DNA from: an uncultured Lachnospiraceae bacterium | Lineage (GTDB): Bacteria; Bacillota; Clostridia; Lachnospirales; Lachnospiraceae | Assembly (NCBI GenBank): GCA_902801515.1 | Contig: CADCII010000024.1 | Span: 1 to 35,641, forward strand | Reading direction: 5' to 3' | Length of the DNA: 35,641 nt | Shown: piece after piece, positions 17,885 to 26,249 of the stretch | Numbering within the stretch: position 1 is the first letter of the stretch | Layout of the letters: every line of letters starts with the position of its first letter | The notes under the pieces: model-generated | The model's database searches: none | What the model was told of the DNA's origin: nothing | What the model saw: only the letters and a program-made list of their open reading frames with translations | Made by a program: the position numbers and the translations under genes

Positions 17885-17913
17885 ATTTTATCATGCACAG
17901 GGCAGACTGACAA
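17885..17913 (-). promoter_or_regulatory. Promoter for secA-prfB
   Basis: The minus strand has -35 TTGTCA (17908-17913), a 17-bp spacer and -10 TAAAAT (17885-17890) preceded by TGA. The start would be near 17878, giving a leader of about 77 nt. Confidence 0.7.
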
Positions 17914-17921
17914 CCAAAATA

Positions 17922-17950
17922 AGAGCCGGCAGATATTTCCTGCCGGCTCT
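17922..17950 (-). terminator. Terminator after hpf
   Basis: AGAGCCGGCAG (17922-17932) pairs perfectly with CTGCCGGCTCT (17940-17950) across a 7-nt loop. On the minus strand TTATTTTGG follows. It separates hpf from the secA promoter. Confidence 0.8.
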
Positions 17951-18017
17951 AACTATTCTCTATATAAAGGAGCGTACAGCTTTTTATATTCTGCCTTTGC
18001 TCCTTATTCTCATATTA

Positions 18018-18542
18018 TCAGAATTCAGGCTCGATCAGTCCGTAGGTGCCGCCCTTTCTCTTGTAGACCACACTGACCTGCTCATTTTCCGCGTTCAGGA
18101 ATACGAAAAATGAATGTCCGAGCAGTTCCATCTGTACGCATGCATCTTCCGGATACATCGGCTTGATGTCAAACTGCTTCGTGCGGACGATACGGATATC
18201 ATCCGTCGGCTCTGTATCATTCTCAAGGAATTCCTTCTTGAAACTGCCGTCCTGGTGACGGTCGACCAGCTTCTGTTTATACTTTCTAAGCTGTCTCTCA
18301 ATTACCTCCTCAACCAGATCGATGGAAACATACATGTCATTGGAAACCTGTTCGGAACGGATCACGTTGCCTTTGAGAGGAATGGTTACCTCAATCTTCT
18401 GGCGCTCCTTCTCAACACTCATGGTGACATGAACCGTTGTCTCCGGCGTGAAGTAGCGTTCAAGTTTTCCCAGTTTCTCAGTAACTGCTTTTCTCATGGA
18501 ATCAGTCACTTCCAGGTTCTTCCCGCTGATAATAAATCTCAT
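18018..18542 (-). CDS. hpf: Ribosome hibernation promoting factor, long form
   Basis: The 174-residue protein starts MRFIISGKNLEVTDSM and has the N-terminal ribosome-binding HPF/RaiA domain (about 1-100), a charged linker and the C-terminal dimerisation domain (about 118-174; KPMYPEDACVQMELLGH, FVFLNAENEQVSVVYKRKGG). Long HPF dimerises 70S ribosomes into 100S particles in stationary phase. Two ATGs are possible. AAAGGAGG is 7 nt from ATG 18542 and only 1 nt from ATG 18548, so 18542 is preferred. The gene has its own promoter and terminator. Confidence 0.95.
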   Translation of the reverse strand: MRFIISGKNLEVTDSMRKAVTEKLGKLERYFTPETTVHVTMSVEKERQKIEVTIPLKGNVIRSEQVSNDMYVSIDLVEEVIERQLRKYKQKLVDRHQDGSFKKEFLENDTEPTDDIRIVRTKQFDIKPMYPEDACVQMELLGHSFFVFLNAENEQVSVVYKRKGGTYGLIEPEF

Positions 18543-18579
18543 AAGCATACCTCCTTTGGAAGGAATTGTTGTTGATACA

Positions 18580-18608
18580 AGTATAGCACACGGTGAAGTG
18601 ACAAACAA
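18580..18608 (-). promoter_or_regulatory. Promoter for hpf
   Basis: The minus strand has -35 TTGTTT (18603-18608), a 17-bp spacer and -10 TATACT (18580-18585) preceded by TGC, an extended -10. Transcription would start near 18573, about 31 nt before the hpf start codon. Confidence 0.65.
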
Positions 18609-18622
18609 TAAATTATTATCGC

Positions 18623-19393
18623 TTACTGCATCCGGCGCAATACTTCCCGGTACGGCATATTTCCGCCGAAAATATCAAGGGCGCTTCCGATGGTCACATC
18701 AACTCTCCCTTTTCCGCGGTCTCTGAGGTTCTCAAGATCATCAAAGTCCGCGATCCCGCCTGCGTAGGTGGCTGTGATCGGTGCTTCCGCCAGGATATCA
18801 ACCAGTGCAAGTTCCGGTCCCCTGCGAAGGCCTTCCGCATCAACTGCATGGATCAGGAACTCTGAGCAGTTACCCGCCAGCTCTCTCAGAGTCTCATGGG
18901 TCAGTTCAACATTGGTGAACTTTGTCCAGTGATCCGTCACAATGTAATAAGAATCACCACTCTTCCTGCAGCTCAGGTCCAGGACCAGACGGTCCCTTCC
19001 CACCGCGTCTGTCATCTTATTCAGATGCCGTTCATTGAAGAATCCGTCCTGGAACACATAGGAAGTCACAATGACTTTGGACGCACCGGCATCAAGGAAC
19101 TCATCTGCATTATAGGGCGTTATACCCCCGCCCACCTGGAACATACCCGGAGCAGCCTTGAGCGCTTCAAACGCCGCGTCTCTGCTGGGCTTGTATTCCG
19201 GTGAACTGCCCCTGTTCAGGATGATGATATGCCCGCCGGTCAGATTGTCCTGTGCATAGAACCTGGCAAACCATGCCGCGTCATGCTCAGAGACAAAGTT
19301 TTCCTGCGCTTTGTCTGTGCTCTCCTCAAGACTAACGCCAACGATCTGCTTGACTTTTCCGTTATGAATATCGATACAGGGTCTGAATTTCAT
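18623..19393 (-). CDS. hisA: HisA isomerase, eukaryotic (HIS6-like) type
   Basis: HisA isomerises ProFAR to PRFAR, the fourth step of histidine synthesis. The 256-residue protein begins FRPCIDIHNGKVKQIVGV and has FQVGGGI, ASKVIVTSYVF, LVLDLSCRK, FLIHAVDAEGL, TYAGGI and IGSALDIFGGN. This combination matches the eukaryotic HIS6 branch (like yeast His6), not the usual bacterial HisA opening of the ID-GK--RL type. D8 is the predicted catalytic aspartate. GAGGAGGGT precedes the ATG, and the gene follows the formate-THF ligase gene by 12 nt. No other his gene is nearby. Confidence 0.92.
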   Translation of the reverse strand: MKFRPCIDIHNGKVKQIVGVSLEESTDKAQENFVSEHDAAWFARFYAQDNLTGGHIIILNRGSSPEYKPSRDAAFEALKAAPGMFQVGGGITPYNADEFLDAGASKVIVTSYVFQDGFFNERHLNKMTDAVGRDRLVLDLSCRKSGDSYYIVTDHWTKFTNVELTHETLRELAGNCSEFLIHAVDAEGLRRGPELALVDILAEAPITATYAGGIADFDDLENLRDRGKGRVDVTIGSALDIFGGNMPYREVLRRMQ

Positions 19394-19405
19394 GTTACCC
19401 TCCTC

Positions 19406-21166
19406 TCAGAACAGCCCGGATACTGCTCCGGTTTCTGTGTCCACGTCGATCCTGCGGTAAGCAGGATTGGATCCGGTTCCCGGCATCATGGAGATTGCGC
19501 CTGCCATCGGACACAGGAATCTTGCTCCGCCGTATTCCAGGATGTCGCGGATCGGGAGACGCCAGTTCTTCGGGACGCCCTTCAGATTCGGATCATGAGA
19601 CAGAGACAGATGTGTCTTGACCATCATGGTCGCATAATCAGCGTACTTCGGATCGTTCTCGAAGCGTTCTGCCTTCTCAAGAGCGAGCGGCTCCCAGTCG
19701 ACTCCGTCAGCACCGTACACTTCTGTGGCGATCTTCTCAACTCTCTGGCGAAGCGGCATATCAAGGTCGTAGAGATAATGCAGTTCAGTCGGTTCTTCGC
19801 ATGCATCGACGACTGCCTGTGCCAGTTCCAGCGCACCCTCTCCGCCGTACTGCCAGTGCTCGGACAGTGCGCAGCGAACATTGTGTTCAGCGCAGAGTCT
19901 GCGGATCAGTTCCACTTCCGCATCCGTATCCGTATAGAACTTGTTGATGCATACGACCGGTTTGATACCGGACTTCTGCACATTTTTCACATGATGGAAC
20001 AGATTCTCGCAGCCCTTCTCCAGAAGCTCCAGGTTCTCGCTGGTGTACTCCTCCGGAAGCGGTTTTCCGGGCTTGACCTCAGGTCCGCCTCCGTGCATCT
20101 TCAGAGCACGGATCGTAGCTACCAGGACTGACACATGCGGCTTGAGGCCGGACAGACGGCACTTGACATTCCAGAACTTCTCAAATCCGATATCCGCTGC
20201 GAAGCCGGACTCCGTCACATGATAGTCAAACAGCTTCAGTCCCAGCCGGTCTCCGATAATGGAAGACTGTCCGATCGCAATATTGGCAAATGGGCCTGCG
20301 TGGACGAGGCACGGCTGGTGTTCTACCGTATAGCAGAGGGTCGGATTGATAGTATTGCGCATCCAGGCCGTCATGGCACCGGCAACTTCCAGATCTTCTG
20401 TAGTGACCGGATTTCCATTTTTATCATAGGCAAGAACGATCTTGCCGATACGCTCACGAAGATCCTTCAGATCTGTTGCAACTGCCAGGATCGCCATCAG
20501 TTCGGAAGACACCGCGATATTCGTGCGTGTCCTCATCCGGTAGCCCATCATCTTGCCTTCGCCAAGGCCGATCTCCATATCACGGAGCGCCTGGCAGCAG
20601 AAGTCCATTACGAAATTCCACTCGATTCTCTCGGGATCGATGTCCAGACGTCTGATGCCGATCTTTGCAAGACGCTCGTCATCATAATTGCGCTCATGCT
20701 GCATTCTCGCGTTCAGCGCGACCATGCCGAGATTATGAGCATTGGTAATATCATTGATATCCCCAGTAAGTCCCAGTGAGAACTCAGTCATCGGGATCAG
20801 CAGGGCATTGCCGCCGCCTGCAGCGGTCCCCTTGACATTCATCGTCGGGCCGCCGGAAGGCTGACGCAGACAGCCGCCTGCATTCTTGCCAAGCTTGCCG
20901 AGGCCTTCGATCAGTCCCAGAGAAGTGGTTGACTTGCCCTCCCCCAGCGGAGTCGGCGTGATGGCAGTCACTTCGATATACTTTCCGTCAGGCTTATCCT
21001 TGAGACGGTTCATGATCTTGATGAAATCCAGCTTCGGAGTTCTTCCATAGGGGATGATCTCATCCTCCTGAAGTCCCATCTTCTTACGGAACTCTTCTAC
21101 GGACGGAAGGGTCTTCTCTGCCTCTTCTGCGATCTGCCAGTCTTTGTACTGAGTAGGGTCAAGCAT
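19406..21166 (-). CDS. fhs: Formate-tetrahydrofolate ligase, divergent branch
   Basis: The enzyme makes 10-formyl-THF from formate, THF and ATP. The 586-residue protein has the P-loop [11 protein letters not shown] (70-80), [26 protein letters not shown] and [13 protein letters not shown]. It departs from standard Fhs at several normally fixed places: [13 protein letters not shown] where REPSLGPVFG-KG is usual, and FSLGLTGD where INLHFTGD is usual. It is also about 30 residues longer than typical. ATG 21166 is chosen because AGGAGG lies 6 nt upstream and the homology begins there. It is followed by hisA after 12 nt. Confidence 0.9.
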   Translation of the reverse strand: MLDPTQYKDWQIAEEAEKTLPSVEEFRKKMGLQEDEIIPYGRTPKLDFIKIMNRLKDKPDGKYIEVTAITPTPLGEGKSTTSLGLIEGLGKLGKNAGGCLRQPSGGPTMNVKGTAAGGGNALLIPMTEFSLGLTGDINDITNAHNLGMVALNARMQHERNYDDERLAKIGIRRLDIDPERIEWNFVMDFCCQALRDMEIGLGEGKMMGYRMRTRTNIAVSSELMAILAVATDLKDLRERIGKIVLAYDKNGNPVTTEDLEVAGAMTAWMRNTINPTLCYTVEHQPCLVHAGPFANIAIGQSSIIGDRLGLKLFDYHVTESGFAADIGFEKFWNVKCRLSGLKPHVSVLVATIRALKMHGGGPEVKPGKPLPEEYTSENLELLEKGCENLFHHVKNVQKSGIKPVVCINKFYTDTDAEVELIRRLCAEHNVRCALSEHWQYGGEGALELAQAVVDACEEPTELHYLYDLDMPLRQRVEKIATEVYGADGVDWEPLALEKAERFENDPKYADYATMMVKTHLSLSHDPNLKGVPKNWRLPIRDILEYGGARFLCPMAGAISMMPGTGSNPAYRRIDVDTETGAVSGLF

Positions 21167-21194
21167 GTCGTTCCTCCTGTTTATTTGCTGCCAC

Positions 21195-21261
21195 AGGTCT
21201 GAATTGCTTGTCAGACCTCTTCTGACCCGCACTGCCATTCTGCTTTTTGCAGCTCCGGGTC
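21195..21261 (-). promoter_or_regulatory. Two hairpins in the gap between nadE and fhs
   Basis: One stem is AGGTCTGA (21195-21202) with TCAGACCT (21211-21218). The other is GACCCG (21224-21229) with CGGGTC (21256-21261), with a nested CTGC/GCAG stem. The outer one may end nadE transcription. Both would be in the fhs leader if transcription reads through. No known riboswitch consensus was recognised. Confidence 0.45.
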
Positions 21262-21284
21262 TTGATTGTTTACCGGGTTAAGAG

Positions 21285-23210
21285 TTACAGCGTCTCCAGG
21301 TCTTCCTGCCACAGTGCACAGACTGCGTCACTGGGCATGCGCAGGTCGCCGCGCGGGCTGACTGCGACAGAACCGACCTTCGGGCCGTCCGGCACGCAGG
21401 ATCTCTTGTACTGCTGCGAGAAGAATCTCCAGTAGAACTTCTTCAGCCACTTCAGGATAGTCTCTGCGTCAAATTCTCCTTCAAATGCATTCTGCGCGAT
21501 CCTGTAAACTTTGTGCGGCGCAAAGCCGAAACGAAGTATGTAGTACAGGAAGAAGTCGTGCAGTTCATAAGGGCCGACCAGGTCTTCAGTCTTCTGCGAG
21601 ATCTCACCGTCTTTGGGAGGCAGAAGTTCCGGACTGACCGGCGTATCAAGCACATCCATCAGTACACTCTGCAGTGTCTTGTCATCGCAGGTGTCCGCGT
21701 AATAGCGGACCAGGTGGCGGACCAGCGTCTTCGGTACGGAGCTGTTGACTGCGTACATGGACATATGGTCTCCATTGTAGGTTGCCCATCCGAGAGCAAG
21801 TTCGGAGAGATCTCCGGTTCCCACAACGATGCCGCCGGTCTGGTTTGCCAGATCCATCAGCACCTGAGTGCGCTCTCTTGCCTGGGAATTCTCGTACGTG
21901 ACATCTGTCACTTCCGGATCGTGTCCGATGTCTGAGAAATGACCCATAACTGCGTTCTTGATGTTGATCTCTTTCAATGTGCAGCCGAGAGTGACAGACA
22001 TGGTGCATGCATTGTTGTATGTGCGGTCGGTGGTGCCAAAGGCAGGCATCGTAATGGCATAGATCCCCTTGCGGTCCAGTCCGAGCAGGTCAAATGCCTT
22101 CACTGCTGCCAGCAGTGCCAGTGTTGAGTCCAGTCCTCCGGAGATTCCGATGACTGCCGTCTTTGCTCCGATATGCTCCAGCCTTTTCTTCAGCCCGAGA
22201 GCCTGCAGCAGGAAGATCTCTTCACAGCGGGCTCTCCTGTCATCAAAGGCTGACGGCACGAAAGGCCTGGGATCAAACCTGCGGGTGAGTTTCACGTCAT
22301 CAACGTTCAGATCGAATATCGACGATGTGAATTCCCCGGCAAACTTCGTATCATATGTTGTCAGGCGCCTTCTCTCGGCACGAAGCCTGTCTACATCGAT
22401 CTCGCCGTAAGTGATGCCGGTGGTAAACCTGCCTGAATCCGCCAGAAGCGCACCGTTCTCCGCAATCATCCTCTGACCGCAGAAAACAAGATCCTGAGAG
22501 GATTCCCCCTCGCCCGCACTGGCGTAAATATAACCGGAAACAAGCCGCGCAGAAGTCATTTTCACAAGATTCCTGCGGTACGCAGTCTTGCCAGCAACCT
22601 CGACCGAAGCAGACAGATTGACGATCACATTTGCCCCCGCCAGAGCCGCGAGGGTTCCGGGAGTATCCGCGACCCAGAGGTCTTCACAGATCTCCGCTGC
22701 AACCTTCAGGCCGCCCGGAACCTGCTCTTCCTCACTGTCACAGATAAACAGCTGATGAGCACCGAACGGAATCAGATCACCGTCAAACAGAATCTCCCTG
22801 GCCGGACCAGTGCCTTCTGTAAAATGTCTTCTCTCATAGTATTCACTGTAGTTGGGGATATTGACCTTCGGCACAAAACCGAGCAGTTCCCCGTCCGACA
22901 GCGCTGCAGCAACATTGTAAAGTTTGCCGTCCACCTCCAGCGGAAGTCCGACAAATGTCAGCGCCTTGATCCCGGCGCTCTGCTTAACGATCCTCTTCAG
23001 CGCAGCCCTCGCCTTCTTAAGCAGACTGCTCTGCAGGAACAGGTCGCCGCAGGTGTAGGAAGTCAGGACCAGTTCCGGAAAAACTATGATCTTCGCCCCG
23101 TTCCCGGCAGCTTCCCTGTACAGGCTGATCACCTGCTCCGTGTTGTAATCCACATCCGCAACTCTGATCTTCGGAGTTACCGCCGCTGCTTTTATGAATC
23201 CATCTCTCAT
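21285..23210 (-). CDS. nadE: Glutamine-dependent NAD+ synthetase
   Basis: The 641-residue two-domain enzyme amidates NaAD to NAD+ using glutamine. The N-terminal nitrilase-like glutaminase has the predicted triad E46 (FPELVLTSY), K115 (VPKVNIPNYSEYYE) and C175 (AAEICEDLW). The C-terminal synthetase has the P-loop SGGLDS (357-362) and a late GTGDLSELALGW motif. ATG 23210 is used because protein similarity starts there; the longer open frame upstream overlaps hslO. The ribosome-binding site is weak (AGGGCGG). hslO lies 49 nt upstream. Confidence 0.95.
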   Translation of the reverse strand: MRDGFIKAAAVTPKIRVADVDYNTEQVISLYREAAGNGAKIIVFPELVLTSYTCGDLFLQSSLLKKARAALKRIVKQSAGIKALTFVGLPLEVDGKLYNVAAALSDGELLGFVPKVNIPNYSEYYERRHFTEGTGPAREILFDGDLIPFGAHQLFICDSEEEQVPGGLKVAAEICEDLWVADTPGTLAALAGANVIVNLSASVEVAGKTAYRRNLVKMTSARLVSGYIYASAGEGESSQDLVFCGQRMIAENGALLADSGRFTTGITYGEIDVDRLRAERRRLTTYDTKFAGEFTSSIFDLNVDDVKLTRRFDPRPFVPSAFDDRRARCEEIFLLQALGLKKRLEHIGAKTAVIGISGGLDSTLALLAAVKAFDLLGLDRKGIYAITMPAFGTTDRTYNNACTMSVTLGCTLKEINIKNAVMGHFSDIGHDPEVTDVTYENSQARERTQVLMDLANQTGGIVVGTGDLSELALGWATYNGDHMSMYAVNSSVPKTLVRHLVRYYADTCDDKTLQSVLMDVLDTPVSPELLPPKDGEISQKTEDLVGPYELHDFFLYYILRFGFAPHKVYRIAQNAFEGEFDAETILKWLKKFYWRFFSQQYKRSCVPDGPKVGSVAVSPRGDLRMPSDAVCALWQEDLETL

Positions 23211-23259
23211 ATTCCGCCCTGTGGTCTCCCACAGCCTCCATGTGCTTACGCCGGACTGA

Positions 23260-24150
23260 TCAGTGCCTGCCCCGGGTCTGTATCTTAAGTATCTTCTCAA
23301 GATCCGGAATCTCGAACCTGTAATCTTTGCCGCAGAACTGGCAGCCGACATCAATCGGTTTCCCGTCATCGATCATCTCCCGGATATCCTCCGGTCCGAT
23401 GGAAATGAGCGCTTTTTCAATTCTCTCTTTCGAACAGTTACACCGGAACGAGACTTCATTTTTCTCCATAACCTGAAGGCCGAAGTCTCCGAGAAGCTCC
23501 TGCAGGATATCCTCCGGAGTCATTCCCATTTCCAGCATACTCGTAACGCTGGCGACATTCGCAAGCTTCTTCTCCAGCGCATCGATCACCTCGTCCGGAG
23601 TCGCGGGAAGAAGCTGGATGATAAATCCCCCTGCCTGCTTCACGCTCCAGTCGCGGTCCACCAGAACGCCCAGCCCGACCGAACTGGGAACCTGCTCTGA
23701 CTCTGCGAAATAATAGGTCAGGTCTTCCGCGATCTCGCCGCTGGGCATATCAATCGTCCCGGCGAACGGCTCCTTCAGCCCAAGGTCCCTGATCACTGTC
23801 ATTGTACCACGTCCGACGGCACCTGAAACATCAAGCTTCCCATTTGGCTTCAGAGGAAGCTGCACATGGGGATTGTTGACGTATCCTTTCGCATGAAAAT
23901 GAGAATCCGCAGTGACTGTAATGCCGCCTGCAGGACCGTCTCCGCGAACCTGGATCGTGACAAGAGCCTTGTCTTCCTTCAGCATGCTTCCGATCATGAC
24001 GCCGCCGGTAAGAAGGCGCCCGAGGGCCGCCGTGCAGACCGGTGTCGTATCATGTGCCTGCCTCGCGTCTTCCACCATCTGTCTGGTCGTCGCAGCAAAT
24101 GCACGTATCGCATCATTCGCGGCAGTCGCACGAATCATATAGTCATTCAT
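23260..24150 (-). CDS. hslO: Redox-regulated chaperone Hsp33
   Basis: Hsp33 is a holdase activated by oxidation. The 296-residue protein begins with IRATAANDAIRAFAATT, contains GDGPAGGITVTADSHFHAKGYV and the SGEIAEDLTYYFAESEQ segment, and ends with the redox zinc switch CNC...CQFCG (CxC then CxxC). All four cysteines are present, so redox sensing should be intact. GAAGG is about 12 nt before the ATG, so the ribosome-binding site is weak. It precedes nadE in a likely operon and follows the permease gene by 39 nt. Confidence 0.95.
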   Translation of the reverse strand: MNDYMIRATAANDAIRAFAATTRQMVEDARQAHDTTPVCTAALGRLLTGGVMIGSMLKEDKALVTIQVRGDGPAGGITVTADSHFHAKGYVNNPHVQLPLKPNGKLDVSGAVGRGTMTVIRDLGLKEPFAGTIDMPSGEIAEDLTYYFAESEQVPSSVGLGVLVDRDWSVKQAGGFIIQLLPATPDEVIDALEKKLANVASVTSMLEMGMTPEDILQELLGDFGLQVMEKNEVSFRCNCSKERIEKALISIGPEDIREMIDDGKPIDVGCQFCGKDYRFEIPDLEKILKIQTRGRH

Positions 24151-24189
24151 TTATATATTGAACCTTCTTTCTATATATAGAAACATTCA

Positions 24190-25053
24190 TCACACCAGCT
24201 TCAGCAGTCCGGTCAGTATACCGCCGATCACGCCTGCGCAGTACAGGATCGCGATGATCTGCAGAGTCTCTTTCTTCTTCCGGTTCGTTCTGAACAGGAT
24301 CAGAATGCCGACTCCCGCACCGACCATAAGCCCGGACATCATGGCTCCTGCGCTCATTGCGCCGTCCAGATACATCGTCGTCAGAGCCACAGACGCAGCA
24401 CAGTTCGGGATCAGTCCGATCAGGCCGGCAAGCAGTTCCCCGATCACAGGCTGATTGAATACCAGGCTCTGAAGATTCTCCGTGCCGATTCCTTCCAGCA
24501 CAAGCGCCAGCACCACAGAGATCAGGAAAATGAACAGCGTGATGTGCAGCGTATGCTTCACAGAAGACCGGAAGATACTCTGCTCACATTCACAGTGCTC
24601 TGCCTCACAAAGCCCGTGAATATTCATCCCGATCTTACGCAGATTCAGCCAGCGGAACAGAAAGTCCACCACGAATCCGGCGATCACGCCATAGCACGCT
24701 TTGATCAGAAGGATCTTCCCGATCAGCCTGACATCTACCCGGTTTGACAGAAAGATCGGCAGCATCTCATCCGATGTAGAGAGAAAGACTGCGATCAGCG
24801 TACCGACCGTGATCACACGTCCTGCATAGAGGCTGGCAGCTGCCGCAGAAAAACCGCACTGCGGGAATGCCCCCAGCGCGCCTCCGAACAGCGGTCCCAT
24901 TTTATCCGCTCTGCGGATGATCGCACGGGTACGGTCAGAAGTCCTGTGTTCGATATACTCCATCAGGAGATATGTGATAAATAAAAACGGAACCAGTTTT
25001 ACAGTGTCAAGTGCTCCGTCAACAATAGCATCCCAGAAAATCATATATTGCAC
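24190..25053 (-). CDS. ArsP-like putative metalloid efflux permease
   Basis: The 287-residue membrane protein has about eight hydrophobic segments in two related halves, each with a conserved loop (GALGAFPQCGFSAAAASL in the first; LIGLIPNCAASVALTTMYL in the second). This matches the ArsP_2 'putative arsenic efflux' family of Clostridia. A cytoplasmic loop holds His/Cys residues (LCEAEHCECEQ) that could bind metal. GTG 25053 is preferred over ATG 25044 because AAAGG is 6 nt from the GTG. No arsR or arsenate reductase is nearby, so the substrate is uncertain. Confidence 0.75.
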   Translation of the reverse strand: MQYMIFWDAIVDGALDTVKLVPFLFITYLLMEYIEHRTSDRTRAIIRRADKMGPLFGGALGAFPQCGFSAAAASLYAGRVITVGTLIAVFLSTSDEMLPIFLSNRVDVRLIGKILLIKACYGVIAGFVVDFLFRWLNLRKIGMNIHGLCEAEHCECEQSIFRSSVKHTLHITLFIFLISVVLALVLEGIGTENLQSLVFNQPVIGELLAGLIGLIPNCAASVALTTMYLDGAMSAGAMMSGLMVGAGVGILILFRTNRKKKETLQIIAILYCAGVIGGILTGLLKLV

Positions 25054-25197
25054 GTATTGCCTTTCAGAATAACTTCTATATGAATTACTTTTACGTTCAT
25101 TTTCTATATATCTTATTTTCAGCCTAACGCATCATCTCATTATTGCAAGCCCCCTGTCAAGTGCAAAGAGGCCGGCGGAGCTTATTTAGCGGCGATA

Positions 25198-25235
25198 CGG
25201 TAATCTAGCGGTATGAATGCGGTAATTTTGCGGTT
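25198..25235 (+). repeat. Four CGGTA/CGGTT iterons with 11-bp spacing
   Basis: CGGTA starts at 25198, 25209 and 25220, and CGGTT at 25231, an exact 11-bp step that places all four on the same face of the helix. The last overlaps the -35 box at 25234. This looks like a binding array for a regulator of the downstream HTH-Uma2 gene. The rest of 25054-25197 holds no gene that I can see. Confidence 0.7.
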
Positions 25236-25262
25236 GCATTTTGGTTTTTCAGGTGTTATACT
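25234..25262 (+). promoter_or_regulatory. Promoter for the HTH-Uma2 gene
   Basis: The plus strand has -35 TTGCAT (25234-25239), a 17-bp spacer and -10 TATACT (25257-25262) preceded by TGT, an extended -10. The start would be near 25269, inside the downstream repeat set. Confidence 0.7.
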
Positions 25263-25308
25263 CTAGGAAGGCTCTAGGAAGGCGTACTCTAGGAAGGCAT
25301 CTAAGAAG
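25261..25308 (+). repeat. CTCTAGGAAGG repeats in the HTH-Uma2 leader
   Basis: The 11-mer CTCTAGGAAGG occurs at 25261-25271, 25272-25282 and 25287-25297, followed by a degenerate copy at 25298-25308. The first pair and last pair are each spaced 11 bp, with a 4-bp insert between the pairs. They lie at and just after the predicted transcription start. Confidence 0.8.
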
Positions 25309-25344
25309 ATCTGGCAGAAAGGAATTGCTCGGGGAGGTATGGAC

Positions 25345-26175
25345 ATGACGATTCAGGAAATGATCAACCGCAAACAGGAACTCGGTTATTCCAATGAACA
25401 GATTTCCGCACTGTCAGGCGTTCCTCTTGGGACTGTAATCAAGATCTTCTGCGGGGTGACGAAGAATCCACGCAGTACTACTATCCGGGCACTCGAAAAA
25501 GTACTGGCACCATCCCGGCCTTCCTTTTCTTATGAATACCCCGATGACAGGCTGGAGTACGATGCTTCTTCCAACAGCATATTAAAGGAAAGTGTTCGTT
25601 ATGAAGCAGCAGCCCTGAGAAATGACCACAAATATACAATCGATGATTATTATGCTCTTCCGGATGATCAGCGGGCAGAACTCATAGATGGCATATTCTA
25701 TGACATGTCATCACCGCGGGTCATTCATCAGCTTATCATCGGCGAATTATATCTGCAGCTGAAGCAGTGTGAAAAGAAACATAAAGGAGCCTGCCGGGTC
25801 CTGCTCTCGCCATGCGATGTGCAGCTCGACTGCGACCAGTACACTATGCTCCAGCCCGATCTGCTCGTGATATGTGACAAGAATAAGATAAAGGAAAGAG
25901 TCTGCTATGGCGCGCCTGATCTGGCAATAGAAGTATTGTCTCCGTCATCCCGCAGCCGTGACTGTGTGCTGAAGCTGAACAAATATATGAATGCAGGGGT
26001 TCAGGAATACTGGATCGTAGACCCCGAGTATCTGAAGATCATCGTCTACCGGCTGGACGAAGAAAAACAATTCCGGGTCTACTCTTTCCATGATACAGTT
26101 CCGGTCGGAATATCCGATGGTTCATGCAGCATAGATTTTCAGGACGTCTTCGATGAGATACAGGACCTGCTATGA
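25345..26175 (+). CDS. HTH-Uma2 fusion protein (putative PD-(D/E)XK nuclease)
   Basis: The 276-residue protein joins an XRE-like helix-turn-helix (about 1-55; GYSNEQISALSGVPLGTV) to a Uma2/DUF820 domain (about 95-276). The Uma2 part shows AELIDGIFYDM, the central QPDLLVI, APDLAIEVLSPSS with a restriction-nuclease-like D...E-x-x pattern, and YWIVDPE. Uma2 proteins are predicted Mg-dependent nucleases, but their targets are mostly unknown. ATG 25345 is chosen because GGAGG is 7 nt upstream; ATG 25339 is only 1 nt away. The HTH suggests DNA targeting or autoregulation, and the promoter is surrounded by phased repeats. Confidence 0.85.
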   Translation: MTIQEMINRKQELGYSNEQISALSGVPLGTVIKIFCGVTKNPRSTTIRALEKVLAPSRPSFSYEYPDDRLEYDASSNSILKESVRYEAAALRNDHKYTIDDYYALPDDQRAELIDGIFYDMSSPRVIHQLIIGELYLQLKQCEKKHKGACRVLLSPCDVQLDCDQYTMLQPDLLVICDKNKIKERVCYGAPDLAIEVLSPSSRSRDCVLKLNKYMNAGVQEYWIVDPEYLKIIVYRLDEEKQFRVYSFHDTVPVGISDGSCSIDFQDVFDEIQDLL

Positions 26176-26211
26176 TCCGGACAGCGCCTTCCCACCGACT
26201 GCATACTGAAT

Positions 26212-26249
26212 GTCCGGCCGCCTTCTCAATGTCTGGCCGCCTTCTCAAT
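26212..26249. repeat. 19-bp tandem repeat across the dus stop codon
   Basis: The unit GTCYGGCCGCCTTCTCAAT occurs at 26212-26230 and 26231-26249, followed by a partial third copy. The second copy includes the dus stop codon (26245-26247). It lies in the 69-nt gap between the convergent Uma2 and dus genes. Confidence 0.85.

Noticed and set aside
21195-21284. THF riboswitch upstream of fhs
   Set aside because: The gene would be a logical target, but the conserved THF-aptamer bases and architecture were not seen; only simple hairpins are present.
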